A DNA stretch of 64,000 bases from Chiridota heheva (Eukaryota > Echinodermata > Holothuroidea > Apodida > Chiridotidae), in the NCBI GenBank assembly GCA_020152595.1, contig JAIGNY010000088.1, positions 354,501-418,500 of the forward strand, written 5' to 3'. Position 1 is the stretch's first letter. Each line of letters begins with the position of its first letter. Below, piece by piece: positions 23,610 to 36,586 of this stretch. A program made the translations under genes and the position numbers. A model generated the notes under the pieces. The model saw only the letters and a program-made list of their open reading frames with translations, did not search any database and was not told where the DNA came from.

Positions 23610-26082
23610 CTAGGGTAAAAAAAAAATCACTCAAATTAGGTAAGAATGTTGCAATTTCACAAATGTCTTAAAGTATGTTTTTTAAATTCCCAAACATCTC
23701 TCCTAGCTTTGATATTGTCTGTTGCATTTTTCTTTTTTGTTTACTATAAAAACGACAGTAAGGGATTAATTTGCATGGAAAATAGCAACCTTAAGCCAAA
23801 TCACACTTGACATTTTTCTCAGGGTCATTTGGGGGGCAGGTATAGGGCAATCTAAACTTTCTTCTTGGTTGCAGTGGTATTCCTCTACTTTTTTCCCAAA
23901 AATATTTCTCAATAAAATTATCTTTATTTTTGACCTTCCAACATAATTTCCAAAAAAGATTAAACTACCAAGATTTAATTCTACTCATGATGTAGTAAAA
24001 ATACTATCTGGTCTTATCTTTGTTTATAAAATGTTATCATTTGAAATCAACTGAAAATTGATTCTAAAACAGTATCCGGAAGTATCTACCCTGTAGGGTA
24101 TTACATCCAGTGCTGACAGGTAAAGTTATAAGGTTAAATATATAACAAATACAACCACAACAATAAAACGGTATTCAGAAATATAATCAAATCTGTTATC
24201 TACAGAAAAGTAAAGAGAAAGAATACTAAATACTCACGAGAATATCACAAGACAAGCACTAAAGTACCTCAATATCTTTTTAGAAAAGAGAAAAACTAAA
24301 TCTCTATTCACTTCAACTCTCTTCCACACCAACTCTAATCAACCATTCACATACAAATATTCATGGTACGCTATTCAACTTCAATCCACACATAAGAGTA
24401 AATTCATAAAAAAATTCAGAGATTGAAAATATCTTAAAATCATGCATGCATGAAAATTTCATTACATATAGATGCATTTCCAGGAAAATGCTTCAAAAGT
24501 TAAATATCATGGATATAATTTCAGTTTCTATAAAAAAAAATAACAACCATTTTTTGATATTTTAATTGGGAGAGAAAATTATCAATATTCCTTCCATCAT
24601 TTCAGGAGAAAAATCCTCCTAGCATTCTTTGAACAGTCTGCCCAACAATCATGCATTTGTTTTCTTCTCTGAAAACACTTGGTGTCATTGCTCCCCCTTT
24701 CCCCCTCCCCCAAAGATTTACTAATTATCGTTTTTCTGTGATAAAGAATACAAACATGTTTGAGTTAAATGTATAATTAAAAGGATTACAAAATATTTTC
24801 CCCAATCATCCCTCCAACTAAACTTTCTTACAGGCGCTTATGCCAATCCCAACCCCCATCAATGTATAAAATGTCATTTCATTGCCCCCTTTCTGGTTGG
24901 AAAATCAATCATCACCTTTAAAGTTCCTTGCCACTAAATATTCAAAATAAAATGCAAACCATGCTCAAACAAATGAAAATCCACCTAAATTAAAGTCTCT
25001 ATGTTCAATCTCATGAATATTTACGACATCATTTACATACCACAGCAGAACTTCATTAACCAATTTTCTGAAGTAAGAGAGAGAATGGTAAAAGTTACAG
25101 AAAACATTATGCATGTGACCATTAGGCATCCTCCACCCCCCCTCCCCCCACCCCCTCTGCAAAATAAACCAGATATAACAAGGGAATATGGAAAATCTGC
25201 CCAATTGGGCCTGGTGACCATGGTTTATGTAAGAATTCCTTTGAGTCCTCCTGAATAAATGAGGGACTCGGAGAAGCTCATAAACGATGCGAAATGTTTG
25301 CAGCCTGCCGAGGACAAATAGAGAAAAAAAAACCCAGACAGAAAAAGCTTGCTGTCACTGCACAAAACACAATGACATGCAGAGACCAGGCTTCGAAAGA
25401 ATGGTTGCATCAAAACTTGTTCCAATAACAAGTTACTTGTTTTGTTGTTGTCTTTGCACTAAAACTATTATAGCACACATTTAAGCTACATTCATGACAA
25501 AAACTATTGAAGGTTTCCTAGGCAATAAGTAAATACCAATTAGTGGATTTCAATGTACATAAATTAAAAATGCAGATTTATACATGAAATCATTAGTACA
25601 AGATTTTCACCAAAGACATTTTACCACAAATTAAACTAACAGACTTAAAGGCTACACACAGACACATTATCACACTGATACATCACTGCACACATCCCTC
25701 TTTCTAAGGGAATTCTAGAATATAGAGTAACTTTCTCAATCTACCAATTCATGTGGGCATCTCTTGTGGATCCTTCTTCAATTAATTATAGCTTTCAACA
25801 AGTTAACAAGTTTTATTGATGCATCTGATCTAACAGAATCTGATAAGGAGAACTTAAAGCTGCCTTTTCTGCTCTCTGCCCTTGCAATTTATCTTTTATT
25901 TCTAACTACAAAAGAGCATCAAATTCAGAGCAGAACTGTTTTAAAATAAATCTTTAAAATTGCATGTTCAGTTTTCAAGTTATCAATATTTGAGGATTTT
26001 TAAATATATGTAAAACTTGCTATAAACAGACAGCTAAACATCTTTTTATGTTTCTATATTATAAGTCTTTGGAAATATCTTT
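23610..26082. other. Cav3 intron, nothing recognised
   Basis: First two-thirds of the 3.7-kb intron in the III-IV linker. Invertebrate Cav3 genes can carry an optional linker exon at this place; I did not find one with convincing borders. Confidence 0.5.
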
Positions 26083-26446
26083 TACTCTGGGATTACTCTG
26101 GGATTACTCTGAGATTACTCTGGGATTACTCTGGGATTACTCTGAGATTACTCTGAGATTACTCTGAGATTACTCTGAGATTACTCTGAGATTACTCTGA
26201 GATTACTCTGAGATTACTCTGAGATTACTCTGAGATTACTCTGAGATTACTCTGAGATTACTCTGAGATTACTCTGAGATTACTCTGAGATTACTCTGAG
26301 ATTACTCTGAGATTACTCTGAGATTACTCTGAGATTACTCTGAGATTACTCTGAGATTACTCTGAGATTACTCTGAGATTACTCTGAGATTACTCTGAGA
26401 TTACTCTGAGATTACTCTGAGATAACTCTGAAATTACTCTGAGATT
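26083..26446. repeat. 11-bp minisatellite, about 33 copies
   Basis: Unit 'gagattactct' (reverse 'agagtaatctc'). The inner copies are identical; the first few carry 'gggatt' and the last two carry 'gataac' and 'aaatt' variants, as expected of an array that expands in its middle. Confidence 0.97.
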
Positions 26447-27307
26447 TTTATTGAAGTGGTATTAATATTTGTGGCATTTCTAAGGGGGACTATTGGGGGT
26501 TTAGCTCCCCCCCCCTCTCAATTACCACAGCCACCCCAAAGCTTGTCAAAGTCATAAATATAATTATTAAGTGTTTACCCAACATTTTCTTTCACTGGTC
26601 ATATATCCCAACATTAATAAATAATACATGTTGTTTACAATTCTTTAAAATGGTCTAACAGATTATTATTTTTTCTTGCTTTTCAAAATTGCAAATATAC
26701 AATGGTCCCTTTTGAATAGCTGTGTAATCAACTATTGGCTTATCAAAAGGGGCCTGTGTACAAGAATTCTCTGCATTAGATCACAGCAGTCCTGTACATG
26801 CCGCATATTAGGAAGAAAATTAGGCAATAGAAAGTGGTACATTCTTTTTGGGTGCTATTATGTCGACTACAGTAACAAAATATCAAATGAATCATAGGAA
26901 ATAGAGATTTTGCATCTTTTTCACATTGACTGAATTATCATTAAAATTTTGGACCCAAATTTTCCTATTTTAATATTTAAAGTTTAGGTAGCCTTTTTAA
27001 TCATTTTGATTTCCTCATATGAATGGGGTATTATCATATTTCAAAGGTTTAGCAGGTATCTAAAGCACTTCAATATTCTATACCTGACTTTCATTTCTAC
27101 AGAAGTTTTTCCAGCTGTTATAGAATAAAGAAATCAATTTTCCCCAGGTTCCTCACTTCTCAATTCTGATACAAATCTTTGATGCACAAAATCCATCACA
27201 TATACTGAACATTTACTATATAACAGGAGTGCCACCTCCACAAATCTTTCACTACCCCTACCATCACACACTGCATCACATAGATGACACCATCGAGCCC
27301 TACAAAC
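26447..27307. other. Cav3 intron, nothing recognised
   Basis: Contains 'aggaagaaaattaggcaatagaaagtgg'-type text at 26811, shared with 31968 (a dispersed repeat fragment). No exon. Confidence 0.4.
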
Positions 27308-27557
27308 CCTTTAGCTTGCCCTGCGCTCTTCTCTTGAGTATTTTACGTCTTATTTTGTCCCTACGTTGCTTAGCTATTTCCACTTTTTTCCTTCTTTTTT
27401 CCTGACGTCTTGCTGCCTCTTCCGCCGCCTGTTGCTCCCGGCATTTGTGAAAGTTCTCCACAACGACTCCAACAAACATGTTGAGGACGAAGAAGCCCAC
27501 GATGAGAAGGAATGAGATGAAGTAGAGGATGAGAAATTCATTGTGGTCTCTTTGAGG
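27308..27557 (-). CDS. Cav3: Cav3 exon: domain III S6 and III-IV linker
   Basis: Eighty-three codons plus one base; acceptor TTTACCATCAG, donor AAAGG|GTTTGT. IIIS6 is [20 protein letters not shown] followed by [11 protein letters not shown]. The III-IV linker then becomes strongly basic and probably helical ([20 protein letters not shown] and [19 protein letters not shown]). The donor is weak, but its phase 1 fits the next exon exactly (G|GT). If the donor is not used, the frame meets a TAG within two codons at 27300. Confidence 0.93.
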
Positions 27558-28238
27558 CTGATGGTAAAAGAAAATACACCATTTAAGCTGTAAGTATCTA
27601 AATAGCATACTTTTCAACTAAAAAAATCAAACACATCAAATAAAATAACTTTTTTTTGGGTTTTCGGGATGACATCACAATTGCACACGTATAGCTTAAC
27701 AACCAGTTTGTCGGTTAAAATAAATTATGTTTAACATTACAGTTAGAGTAAAAGTGGTCACCTTTAGAGGTGTAAATCTCTACTTTTCCAGGGGTACTTA
27801 TGCAGGAAATTGCTGTAAACATATTTTTGACGTTTGAAAACAAATGTATCGTGCATACGTAGGTTAAAGCACTTGTGCATAAATAGTTGCAATGTTTTTA
27901 CCGTCATACTGTCCCGGATGTTCAAAATTCCCGGATGACAGAATATTCCATTAAACCAATAGCATAAGTGCTTACTTTGGTATCAATGATTATGAATATC
28001 TAATACCATCAATTCGTCCTATTGTTCATATTTAATAAACAGTTACGGGTAGAAAATGATAAATTTCTTTGTAGAAAATATACATTAAAAGAAAAAACAT
28101 TATGGTAAGTTTTGACCTCTAGCCCCTCTGATATTGGCCTTCCTGCACTTGAATGATATCTTGGAACATTGTATACTGCTGACAAAATCCCTCAGTTGCA
28201 CATATTATATTTAAGTCACATGGTTTGTAATGGCATAC

Positions 28239-28328
28239 CTGTTGGTCAATTCCGACAGCATCAATACCATTGTACATAATCTCTACCCAGCCATCTTTGG
28301 AAGCTAAAACAAACAGTGACATCAGTGC
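28239..28328 (-). CDS. Cav3: Cav3 exon: domain III pore loop and selectivity filter
   Basis: Exactly 30 codons, phase 0/0; acceptor TTTCTGATAG, donor CAG|GTATGC. It reads [20 protein letters not shown] followed by [10 protein letters not shown]. The D of SKDGW is the domain III filter residue; an aspartate here rather than glutamate is diagnostic of T-type channels. The sequence is almost invariant against vertebrate Cav3. Confidence 0.97.
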
Positions 28329-29257
28329 CTATCAGAAAATGACAAAAGCAAGTAAAACTGAATCAAAATAGCAGATCAGCAAGCAACATGTGCAGGGTTT
28401 TCCTACCGAAAGTGAAGGGGGAGGTCAAAGTGTAGGGGTCAAAGTGTAGGGGGGTCAAAGTGTAGGGGGGCCAAAAGTGCTGAGTGATGGGGGGTATCAC
28501 AAGATCACGCTTAGATACAAAAAAAATCACCATACAAAAGATACAAATTTGAAGAAAAAAAGTAGACAGGGAAAATGCCCCCCTTGCTCATTTTAAAGAC
28601 AACCTGACCTGCTATATACCATTCCAACCTCTGGCTCCTGGTTGAGTAATGTTTGTTTGTTTGTTTGATGAGGTTCACCATGACAGCAATGGTTAAACTG
28701 TACCAGAAATCAGAGGTGAGTTGACTCCCCCAGGGCAAAAAGTGCACGGATTGGATACCCTCCTGTAGGATGAGCATACTCAACCTGCTCATATTGTAAC
28801 ATTGCAGAGCAGATATGCTATGAATCAATAGTGTAACATTACCTTTTCATTTTTGGCGGGGGTAGCCTTAGCTAGGAGCAAGCCCAAGTTACAAGCTCAG
28901 ATGGTGATACAGTTTTTTTAGATAAGCAGGTTGCAATTGACATGGGTGAAGGCTAATACATTGTTAGTCATTCAAAGGTGTTTTGGAGGAGGGTTTAGCC
29001 CCATTTATGTTTTGTAATTAAGGGGAGTCAAAACTGCTATCCAAATATTTACATTATATATTTCTTACGATTATCATTTTGGTATTTATTTGTCAATATT
29101 TGCTTTTCCTATTTTCTGGCACAAGATGGACATTTTTGCCATGAGCTAGATCCATCAATGCTTACATCAGATAACCCATTGACTATACTTCTAAGGCTAT
29201 CTCCCCTGCTGGCCCTCTGCCTACACCAATGATGGATATGGTTGATGTCTCACTCAC
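28329..29257. other. Cav3 intron with short G-rich tandem repeat
   Basis: At 28419-28475 there are three copies of 'ggggtcaaagtgtag' with slight length changes. The rest is unremarkable. Confidence 0.6.
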
Positions 29258-29389
29258 CTGTCCCAAGTTGTCAAAGTTGTATTGCTGATTGACCCATGCA
29301 TTTGCTGTGGTTCTAGTCTCACAGTCCGTCCTGTTCACAACCTTCTTTAGGTCTGGCCCAACGCAGTAAAAAAACTTTCCTTTAAATAA
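29258..29389 (-). CDS. Cav3: Cav3 exon: domain III extracellular turret
   Basis: Exactly 44 codons, phase 0/0; acceptor TTCTGACAG, donor CAG|GTGAGT. It starts LFKGKFFYCVGPDLKKVV, followed by NRTDCE, and ends WVNQQYNFDNLGQ. Two turret cysteines and an N-glycosylation sequon (NRT) sit where vertebrate Cav3 has KGKF..C and NITN/NRSDC. The YNFDNLGQ tail begins the pore helix. Confidence 0.96.
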
Positions 29390-31022
29390 CTGTCAGAAGA
29401 GCAAAAACAATGTGACAGCCTTATATATATATTAAAATCAATATCTATTCAAATTATCTCCTACAATTATGGCAAGTATAAAATCCATTCATTTAACTGA
29501 AAAAAATGCACTGAAGACTCTCTGCGACAGTTAAAGCTCTTATGACACATGCATACAAATATTGTTTTAAAAGTGGATTCAAAGGAGACAAAGTCTGACA
29601 TAATCCTTATTTCATATACTATAATTTAAAATAACAAATCTTCTTACCAAGTTTCACAACTCCTGAAACAATCTAACACATTTTTTGTAATTGTCAAATA
29701 CTTCAATGCTACCACTATGGGAGCTGCCATTTTGATTTTAATACATGCAGAAAATGATGCAATCAACCCATCAGGATGCCAGAATGCCTTGTATGTTCCT
29801 AATCTATCTCAAGTTTTCTAGCTAATGACAAATTGTTTTCCTTTTGTCAGGGTTAAGGATATTTTTGCATATGCATGAAATTATCAAAACATGCTGTCAT
29901 AACTTTGTGTCACATCATTTTGGAATGAACACTTTAATAAAATTGATAAAGAAATACATTACTATCCTTGTCCTTATTGGGGAAATGATGTCATCATGCA
30001 CATGATTTAAATACAGAATTGAACAAAATATCAGCCTCTATGTGTTGACTTCAAACATGAATAACTTGAGATAGAAATAAGATTTTGAATTGCTCTTTTT
30101 AATCATGGTTTAGATTTTATTCCTCTACCATAAAAAAAAAAGAAGGATTGTATCATATATATATGTCATCTTTAATTCTACGTAAACAGGTAAAACAGTC
30201 ACTTAAAATTTGAAAATAGCATCCTAGGTCTCATTTTAATATCCAACTGATTTTCACTTCCATCATGTTTGATAATTTATAACAACTTAGCATTCCTGTT
30301 ATTTCAATCCCCAACATGTCCATAAGCCTTCCTCCTAGTAAAGAGAATTTCAATCAGCAGCTATGGGGGACCGAAAATGAAATATGCCCCTCAAAATGTT
30401 CTTTAATTCTTTGACCAATCACAAGTTTGGATCCATAATCGCAACTTTTGGTTTGATGTCTGAAAATAAATATTTTCCCCTATTTTATTGCCGTGCCCGT
30501 ATTACCCCTATCTTACAGAATTTACTTTGGCTCCCTGTAGTCTATAGGATTAAATTCAAAAGTGTTATGTTTTATCTTTAAGTGTCTGATAAGCAATGCA
30601 CCTCATTATCTTATTAATTTGGCTTCCCTTTATTGACTGTCCCTGTCTTAACAAAAGGTTTGGTGAGAGAATGTTTGCTGATGCTGGGGCAGTTCTCTAG
30701 AATGCCCTGCCCTATCATGTTAAGGGGAGCCCAAATATTAATTCATTTAAGAAGTCAGTAAAGACATTATTTTTTCGTAGTGCTCTCAATTTGGTTAATT
30801 AGACTGTCATTGGTTTATTTGCTTAGGAATTTACCCTGTTATGTTATTATGTTAAGTGTAACTATAGTTAGCATTGTAAAGCGCATTGAAGCTTTGTTGT
30901 GATTGTGCGCTATATAAGTATACATATTATTATTATTATTATTATTATTAATACTATCCATTGTATAAATATTTTCCTAAAATATGGAAAATGTTTTTTT
31001 TTTAAGGGCTGACTTGACTTAC
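29390..31022. other. Cav3 intron containing a LINE fragment
   Basis: Apart from 30470-30953, no gene or bounded element was seen. The (at) tract near 30157 is short. Confidence 0.5.
30470..30953 (+). mobile_element. 5'-truncated LINE (CR1/L2-like) 3' end, decayed
   Basis: Translation gives RITPILQNLLWLPVVYRIKF, typical of the C-terminal end of non-LTR retrotransposon ORF2 (HWLPV..RI.FK). Further on come GERMFADAGAVL, a stop, and NALPYHV, corresponding to the usual LWN.LP motif with a nonsense change at the tryptophan. It ends 'gcgctatataagtatacat' and an (ATT)n tail. Not functional. Confidence 0.8.
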
Positions 31023-31149
31023 CTGAATTCCTAGAATACCAAAAATAATGAAAAATGTGCAACATATAATGACGATATTGCCGATTGGACGGAGGGACGA
31101 AAGAAGTGTTTGGACAACCAGCTTGAGACCTGGGGCTCTGCTGATTACT
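31023..31149 (-). CDS. Cav3: Cav3 exon: domain III S4-S5 linker and S5
   Basis: One base plus 42 codons between CCCCCACAG and CAG|GTAAGT. It reads [20 protein letters not shown], then [20 protein letters not shown] and GIQ. The first half is the amphipathic S4-S5 coupling helix; the second is IIIS5 with the [11 protein letters not shown] core typical of Cav3. It joins LFKGKF in the next exon in phase 0. Confidence 0.97.
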
Positions 31150-32268
31150 CTGTGGGGGAAAAAAATGAAGAAATCAGGTTCATTGCTCATGGAAGAATAA
31201 ATGAGAGAAATGTCATACATGAATATTCATTGATATGATGAACATTCATTTGTATGATGGTAATAACAATCACCATTGAGTCCTTTAATCAAAATAGAAT
31301 CTAATTGAATTTGCTTCAAGTTTAAGAACTCAAGTCTTACAATTAATTAATAACTACAGTGACTACCTAATTTGATTCAAGTATCAATTTTAGTGTCACA
31401 TTTATTGGCTCAACATAAGAGATTGGAGCAAGGATAGTACAGGCTTGTGCGTCGTGTAATGGCTGCATCTCTGAGCCTTTCATTTTTTAATATACCGAAT
31501 TCGACGTAATAAGCACCCATGCTTTAATAAGTGCTCACCCAAGATTTTCTTCAGACAACATACCTCATCAATAAAAAATAAATGCTATTTACATGTCTTT
31601 AAAGGCCATCGATCGTAATTAAAATGTAGCGGCATACATTTTATTCTAAAATGATTCTGATTGGCCTATCAATGTAAGTGTACAATGTACCATTGTGTTT
31701 CGACTAATCAAAACACACATATTGAAATATATTTACCTCCATGTTGGAGACAATATGTGGCCTTTAACTTAAAACATTTTGTGTCGTTTTAGTACACATT
31801 GAGTGTTGTAAGCCAAATGAGAAGAATATTCTTTTTTACATTCTTTGGGTATGAGGCTCACAATTGTATTGTGTTGATTGTTCTATACCAATTCCCATAT
31901 ATACGTACAGTTATAGTGCTGTTTAGGCGAGTGCTGAACACAACTCCTGAGCATAAGCACTTATTAGGAAGAAACTTAGGCAGTAGAAAGTGGCACAATT
32001 CCATTTTCATATTACATCAAATATGGTAACACAAAGAGAATTTAGACAATCCACTATGATGTCACACTTGGCCCATTACCAGCTGCGTGTGTACAATTCT
32101 TGCATAAATTAAAACTTGAATAACTCCTTGTAGGAATAAGATACCAACATGGGTTTTTAAGTCACTTGTTTCTTAAAGTGCCCTCTATATATCATGAGAA
32201 ATGCAAATATTCCTTTCAATAATTTTGACAAATATGTTTACAGGATTTCGTCCTGTTATTGTACTTAC
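31150..32268. other. Cav3 intron with dispersed repeat pieces
   Basis: 31180-31315 is duplicated at 36026-36160. 31492-31560 is a lone end of the ACYGTATTCRACRTA family. 32095-32220 is a fragment of MITE family C. No gene. Confidence 0.55.
31180..31315. repeat. Duplicated intronic segment, copy 1 of 2
   Basis: 'catggaagaataaatgagag', 'caatcaccattgagtccttt' and 'atcaaaatagaatcta' appear in the same order and orientation at 36026-36160. Internal 'atatgatgaatattcattt' is itself repeated. Confidence 0.85.
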
Positions 32269-32519
32269 CTTAGTGGTCTTAACGTCCTTAATAATCTAAA
32301 AACTCTAAGAATGCTCAAAATCTCTGGACTCTCCGAAAATATAGAAGATAGTATGTCCACGATGGAAATAAAAACTAGGAATCCATCCATGATGTTCCAT
32401 CCACTGTTGAGGTAAGCATGCTTCCCGATCAAAAACCCCTTGGCAACCGTCTTGATGACCATCTCAAGAAAGAACAGGACAGTAAACATGTAATTACTGA
32501 GTGTTAGAAATAAACGCTC
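32269..32519 (-). CDS. Cav3: Cav3 exon: domain III S2, S3 and S4 voltage sensor
   Basis: Eighty-three codons plus two bases; acceptor TGTCTTACAG, donor CTAAG|GTAAGT. S2 is [20 protein letters not shown], with the gating-charge-transfer glutamate in FLEM; S3 is [18 protein letters not shown]4 reads [15 protein letters not shown] with arginines every third residue. The fit to Cav3 is strong throughout, so this exon holds most of the domain III voltage sensor. The last arginine codon is split with the next exon. Confidence 0.97.
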
Positions 32520-33151
32520 CTGTAAGACAATAGATGAGAAAGATTAATACTAAAGAGCCTATCTGCATTGTTTAAAACATTAACAACCCAACACCCTCAA
32601 TTTTCTCAAAATCAGGGGTAATCCACACCATTCAACCCAAGAGACTTCACAATTTATTGACTAGCAACCAGCTATTGTTACTCCATACACAACACAGGAG
32701 TAATCTATACCTTCTTAACTTACAGCATATTCATAGTCTATTCACAGTTCACTTGTTAGCAAGCAGCTACTGTTACACTGTACACAATAGGTCATTTTTC
32801 TGGGGCTCAAGCTAAATAACTGCTGCTCAGTGATGTGAATAAGATTAGTCCTTGGATGAGCCTAAATATAGATATACATTATATGCTTGGGAGGACATTG
32901 TGAAAACCCCATGAATGATTGATGGACCATTCTTCATAAGGAAGGTTATTTCCTCATGAGCATCATGAAGAAGCTTTTTTTCCCATTAGCATATCTGTCA
33001 TACCTTTATATCTCCTACAATTAAAGGGTGTATGGATGTAAGACACTGTTAGCTAAGTTGCTTTAAATTCTATTCAAAAGCATGCAAGCAGAACAAAGTT
33101 GATCAAAACTTAGTTACAACTATGGACCATTTTACAGCATTTTGAATAGTC

Positions 33152-33392
33152 TTAAAGGAGCACTGGACCAAAAGTAAGGGCGTTAAATTTGGCAAATTTC
33201 ATAGATATATTATCTACAACAGATCGATAAACCTCATGCCCACATAGCCCACAGACGATGTGAGGGCAAAGGCCACTTGAATATTTATATAAACCAGAAA
33301 ATTGCTACTCTGTTGCGCGCATGATAAGCATTCAATAATTTTGCAGAGCCCATGAAAAAACGGCCTCACTTTTCGGTCTAGTGCCTCTTTAA
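33152..33392. mobile_element. MITE family A with TTAA ends
   Basis: Left end TTAAAGGAGCACTGGACC followed by aaaagt pairs with the reverse complement of the right end (TTAAAGAGGCACTAGACC then gaaaagt). It is flanked by TTAA on both sides, 241 bp, no coding frame. A fragment 'tcacttttcggtctattacc' lies near 11122. Confidence 0.85.
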
Positions 33393-33705
33393 TATGCAGA
33401 CTTTTATGTTAAGTTTTGATGTAGCACAGTGTAACTATGTTGCATTTTATTGTGTAAATTTTTGTTTTTTAATTGTGTGTTTTTAACTTTTGAAGGAGTG
33501 CAGCAAATTGTGAGAAAACGTTTTGGAGACTTAACTATACCCCCACCCCAAGAACTGAGTAGAGTGCTTGCATTGTTTGTTGACAGCTGCTTTAACATGA
33601 CACCCAGCACACTTATTTCAGCACTTTAAACAGCTTTAAAAAAAATTGGGGACAAAACTAAAAGATTTTGCACAAATTTCTAAGCATAATTTCACTGTCG
33701 CAAAT

Positions 33706-33888
<183 letters not shown>

Positions 33889-34777
33889 CCGCCCGAGCAG
33901 GTGCTTCTTGCATCATTTTTCTAGTGCAGGTCCAAAAATGTCATTTTATTCTGTTAATTTTATACTGCTGGTCCATTTTTACAATATTTTCTTTGATTAT
34001 TTGATATTGCAGGTATAAAAGGTGACTGGTTATGTGACCCGCTACACATATTTCTGCACTTTGAAAAGTTGGTATAGCTTCAGAAATAAAATTGGGGGAC
34101 CCTACTGAATCTAGTCTGCTTTAAGAATACAGACAGATCATTTTCAGTGAGTGAAATATGCAGAAATTTAAAGACTTTTAATTCAATATTTTGAGCTGTT
34201 CTCTCTTTCACACATCACATCTTTTACACACATTAAAACAATGTTTAAACTTTTTGTTAGTCATATCTTGGAAACTACAGATGCTTTTGACATAATCTAA
34301 GACTATTCTGTTCAGACTTCTGGTTCATATAAAATTCTACATGTCCATACACCTTTAAGGTTGCTCTGAGAACATCAGAACTTTTATTCAGCTTTAAGAC
34401 ATTTTCAAATATACAAAATGTTTTATGGTCAAAATTCATGTCCTTAATGGACCAATGGTATACTGGGGGAATCTTATTGACCAATCAAATACAGAGGAAT
34501 TCTTGCCAGTCTGCACAATTCATGCACTCTATATGGTACCAGTGCATTTTACATCAAGATAATACGTCCACACATTGTTGTTTACAATTTTTCCACCAGC
34601 ATCTGCAGCTGATTGGTCAGGTAAAAAAGAGGAAATTCTTCCAGAAATAGATTGGCTGAAGTAATTGACAGAAGAAATACATTGTTTGAAAAGGTAACAA
34701 GCTAACAGCAAGCTTAAAATAAATGCTCAAATTTTTAGTGATAAAAAAACTGAGTGCCTGCAAAGGTTACAACATAC

Positions 34778-34901
34778 CCATGAGTCTTTTTCAATTCCCG
34801 GCCTCTCCATTGCCAACGTCACACAATTTAAGAAAATAACAAATAGTACTGTATGATCAAACCATCTATGGCACATCACCCGCTGCACTCTAACCCGAAA
34901 T
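34778..34901 (-). CDS. Cav3: Cav3 exon: domain III S1
   Basis: One base plus 41 codons; acceptor ATGCTCACAG, donor TGG|GTATGT. After the split glycine it reads [20 protein letters not shown] and then [21 protein letters not shown]. The hydrophobic core [19 protein letters not shown] is IIIS1 and matches the Cav3 pattern (FDH..L..IFLNCIT.AMERP). It ends in phase 0, joining directly to [10 protein letters not shown] in the next exon. Confidence 0.96.
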
Positions 34902-36586
34902 CTGTGAGCATAGATAAGATAAAAAATACAAATAATGATTTGATGGATGTAACTGGTGTACAAACTTTCCTCTCGATGCATTGGGACTTTGTTGCCCCAC
35001 ACCCTAAAGGTCATAAGAACAACCAAATTGATAGCCTTAAAATCTATTGAAAACCATGAAAATAACAGTAAATTCCATCCATACTCTTCCTTGAGGATGT
35101 TGAGGGGATGCAGAGGATCAACCTCTGCACTTGATGTCAGCATATTGTTCTAATATCTACAGAAATATCACACGCTAAATCATTGTCAGACTTCAAACAT
35201 GGAACTGCTATCATCCCAATGATATGCTGAACAAACTGAGCCACCTATTGGTACTATCATTTAGTCACCTGGGTCTTGAGACCGGTCTTGATTTCTGCGG
35301 ACAACTGACCTTATTGCAAAGTGCTTCGCAAAGGTTTTGCTGTATGTATAAGCATATTTCATTATTAGTAAAGGAACAATACTCTTTTGGTAATTCCTGT
35401 CCTTCAACTTGAATTCAAATGAATGAATAATTATTCACATGCCATCTCCTAATATATTCAATGCAGTAATTCAACATTACTCAACTTTAGGCCTTTTACA
35501 TGACCTACTTTTGACCTACGTGGAAGCTTACTCGGATCCCATCCGTGTCAACTCTGTAAAATTTCAACATGGCTCAGTTCCACTCTACATTCACTGTATT
35601 GCTCAATAATATTACAATAGGTCATTTTGAAAATGGTCAACAGCTCTCAACCCTTCTCCCAAGCAGTATTAGTTTTGACACGGATCAAGCATTTTGCATG
35701 TATCAATGCCATGTTGAAATTTACAGTGTGAAAAGGCTAGTAAAGATTACATGTGTCAGACAACCCTTAACAATTCCTGTCACCATGGATAAAAACATTC
35801 ATCTTGACTTCCAAAAATTCAAAAATGATGATTTCATTCACCAGAGAAATAAAACTTTATTTCTTACATGTGGACCAAAATAAAAGTTTCTAGTAAGAAG
35901 TTTAGAGTAAGAAATGTACTGAAAATATTTTGGTAGCATGAAATACCTTTCTTCTTCACTGCCCTAAAATTACTGGCAATCCTTATTCCAAATTTTAAAA
36001 CTGTAATGTTGTAAAATGAGTGTTCATTACTCATGGAAGAATAAATGAGAGAAAAGTCATACATGAATATTCATTTATATGATGAATATTCATTTATATG
36101 ATGGTGTTAACAATCACCATTGAGTCCTTTAATCAAAATAGAATCTACTTGAATTTGCTTAATGGTGCCGATACAATATGTACAATACCATATCACTAAG
36201 CGACAGTATACATATGAACGTAGGTAGTCTGCTAGCGCAAGTAATACATGCAGAGAGGTGCCTAAAAAAAATCATTTTCCTAATGGGGAATCATCATATT
36301 GTTTGCTTTGTTGTGTTTTTGAAATAAAAGAGTTATCAATAAAGTATGAGGTTAAATTATTCATACAGGAAAACTGTCGGGGGGAAGAAGGTTTTTTTTT
36401 TCCATTTAAAATCATAATTCAAGACAGGTTTTTTTACTGGTGAGTAAATTAGCAATTTTGGCAATCAAAGTGTTGAAAATAAGGGAACGACCACAAACTA
36501 AACGCAATTGTCGAGGGTTGGTGTTGGACCTTTGTCCAACACAGTGAATTTCCATAGTGTGAATAGTCCTATTCAATGGCACTTAC
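34902..36586. other. Cav3 intron; foldback segment and duplicated block
   Basis: At 35531-35760 'actctgtaaaatttcaacat' pairs with 'atgttgaaatttacagtgtg', suggesting a small foldback element with a 104-codon plus-strand frame that I consider chance. 36026-36160 is the second copy of the 31180 block. Confidence 0.45.

Noticed and set aside
26083..26446. Possible CRISPR-like array of short direct repeats
   Set aside because: Repeats are directly adjacent with no unique spacers, in an animal intron; this is a minisatellite.
35569..35883. 104-codon plus-strand frame
   Set aside because: Overlaps a foldback repeat ('aaatttcaacat' / 'atgttgaaattt'); no recognisable domain.
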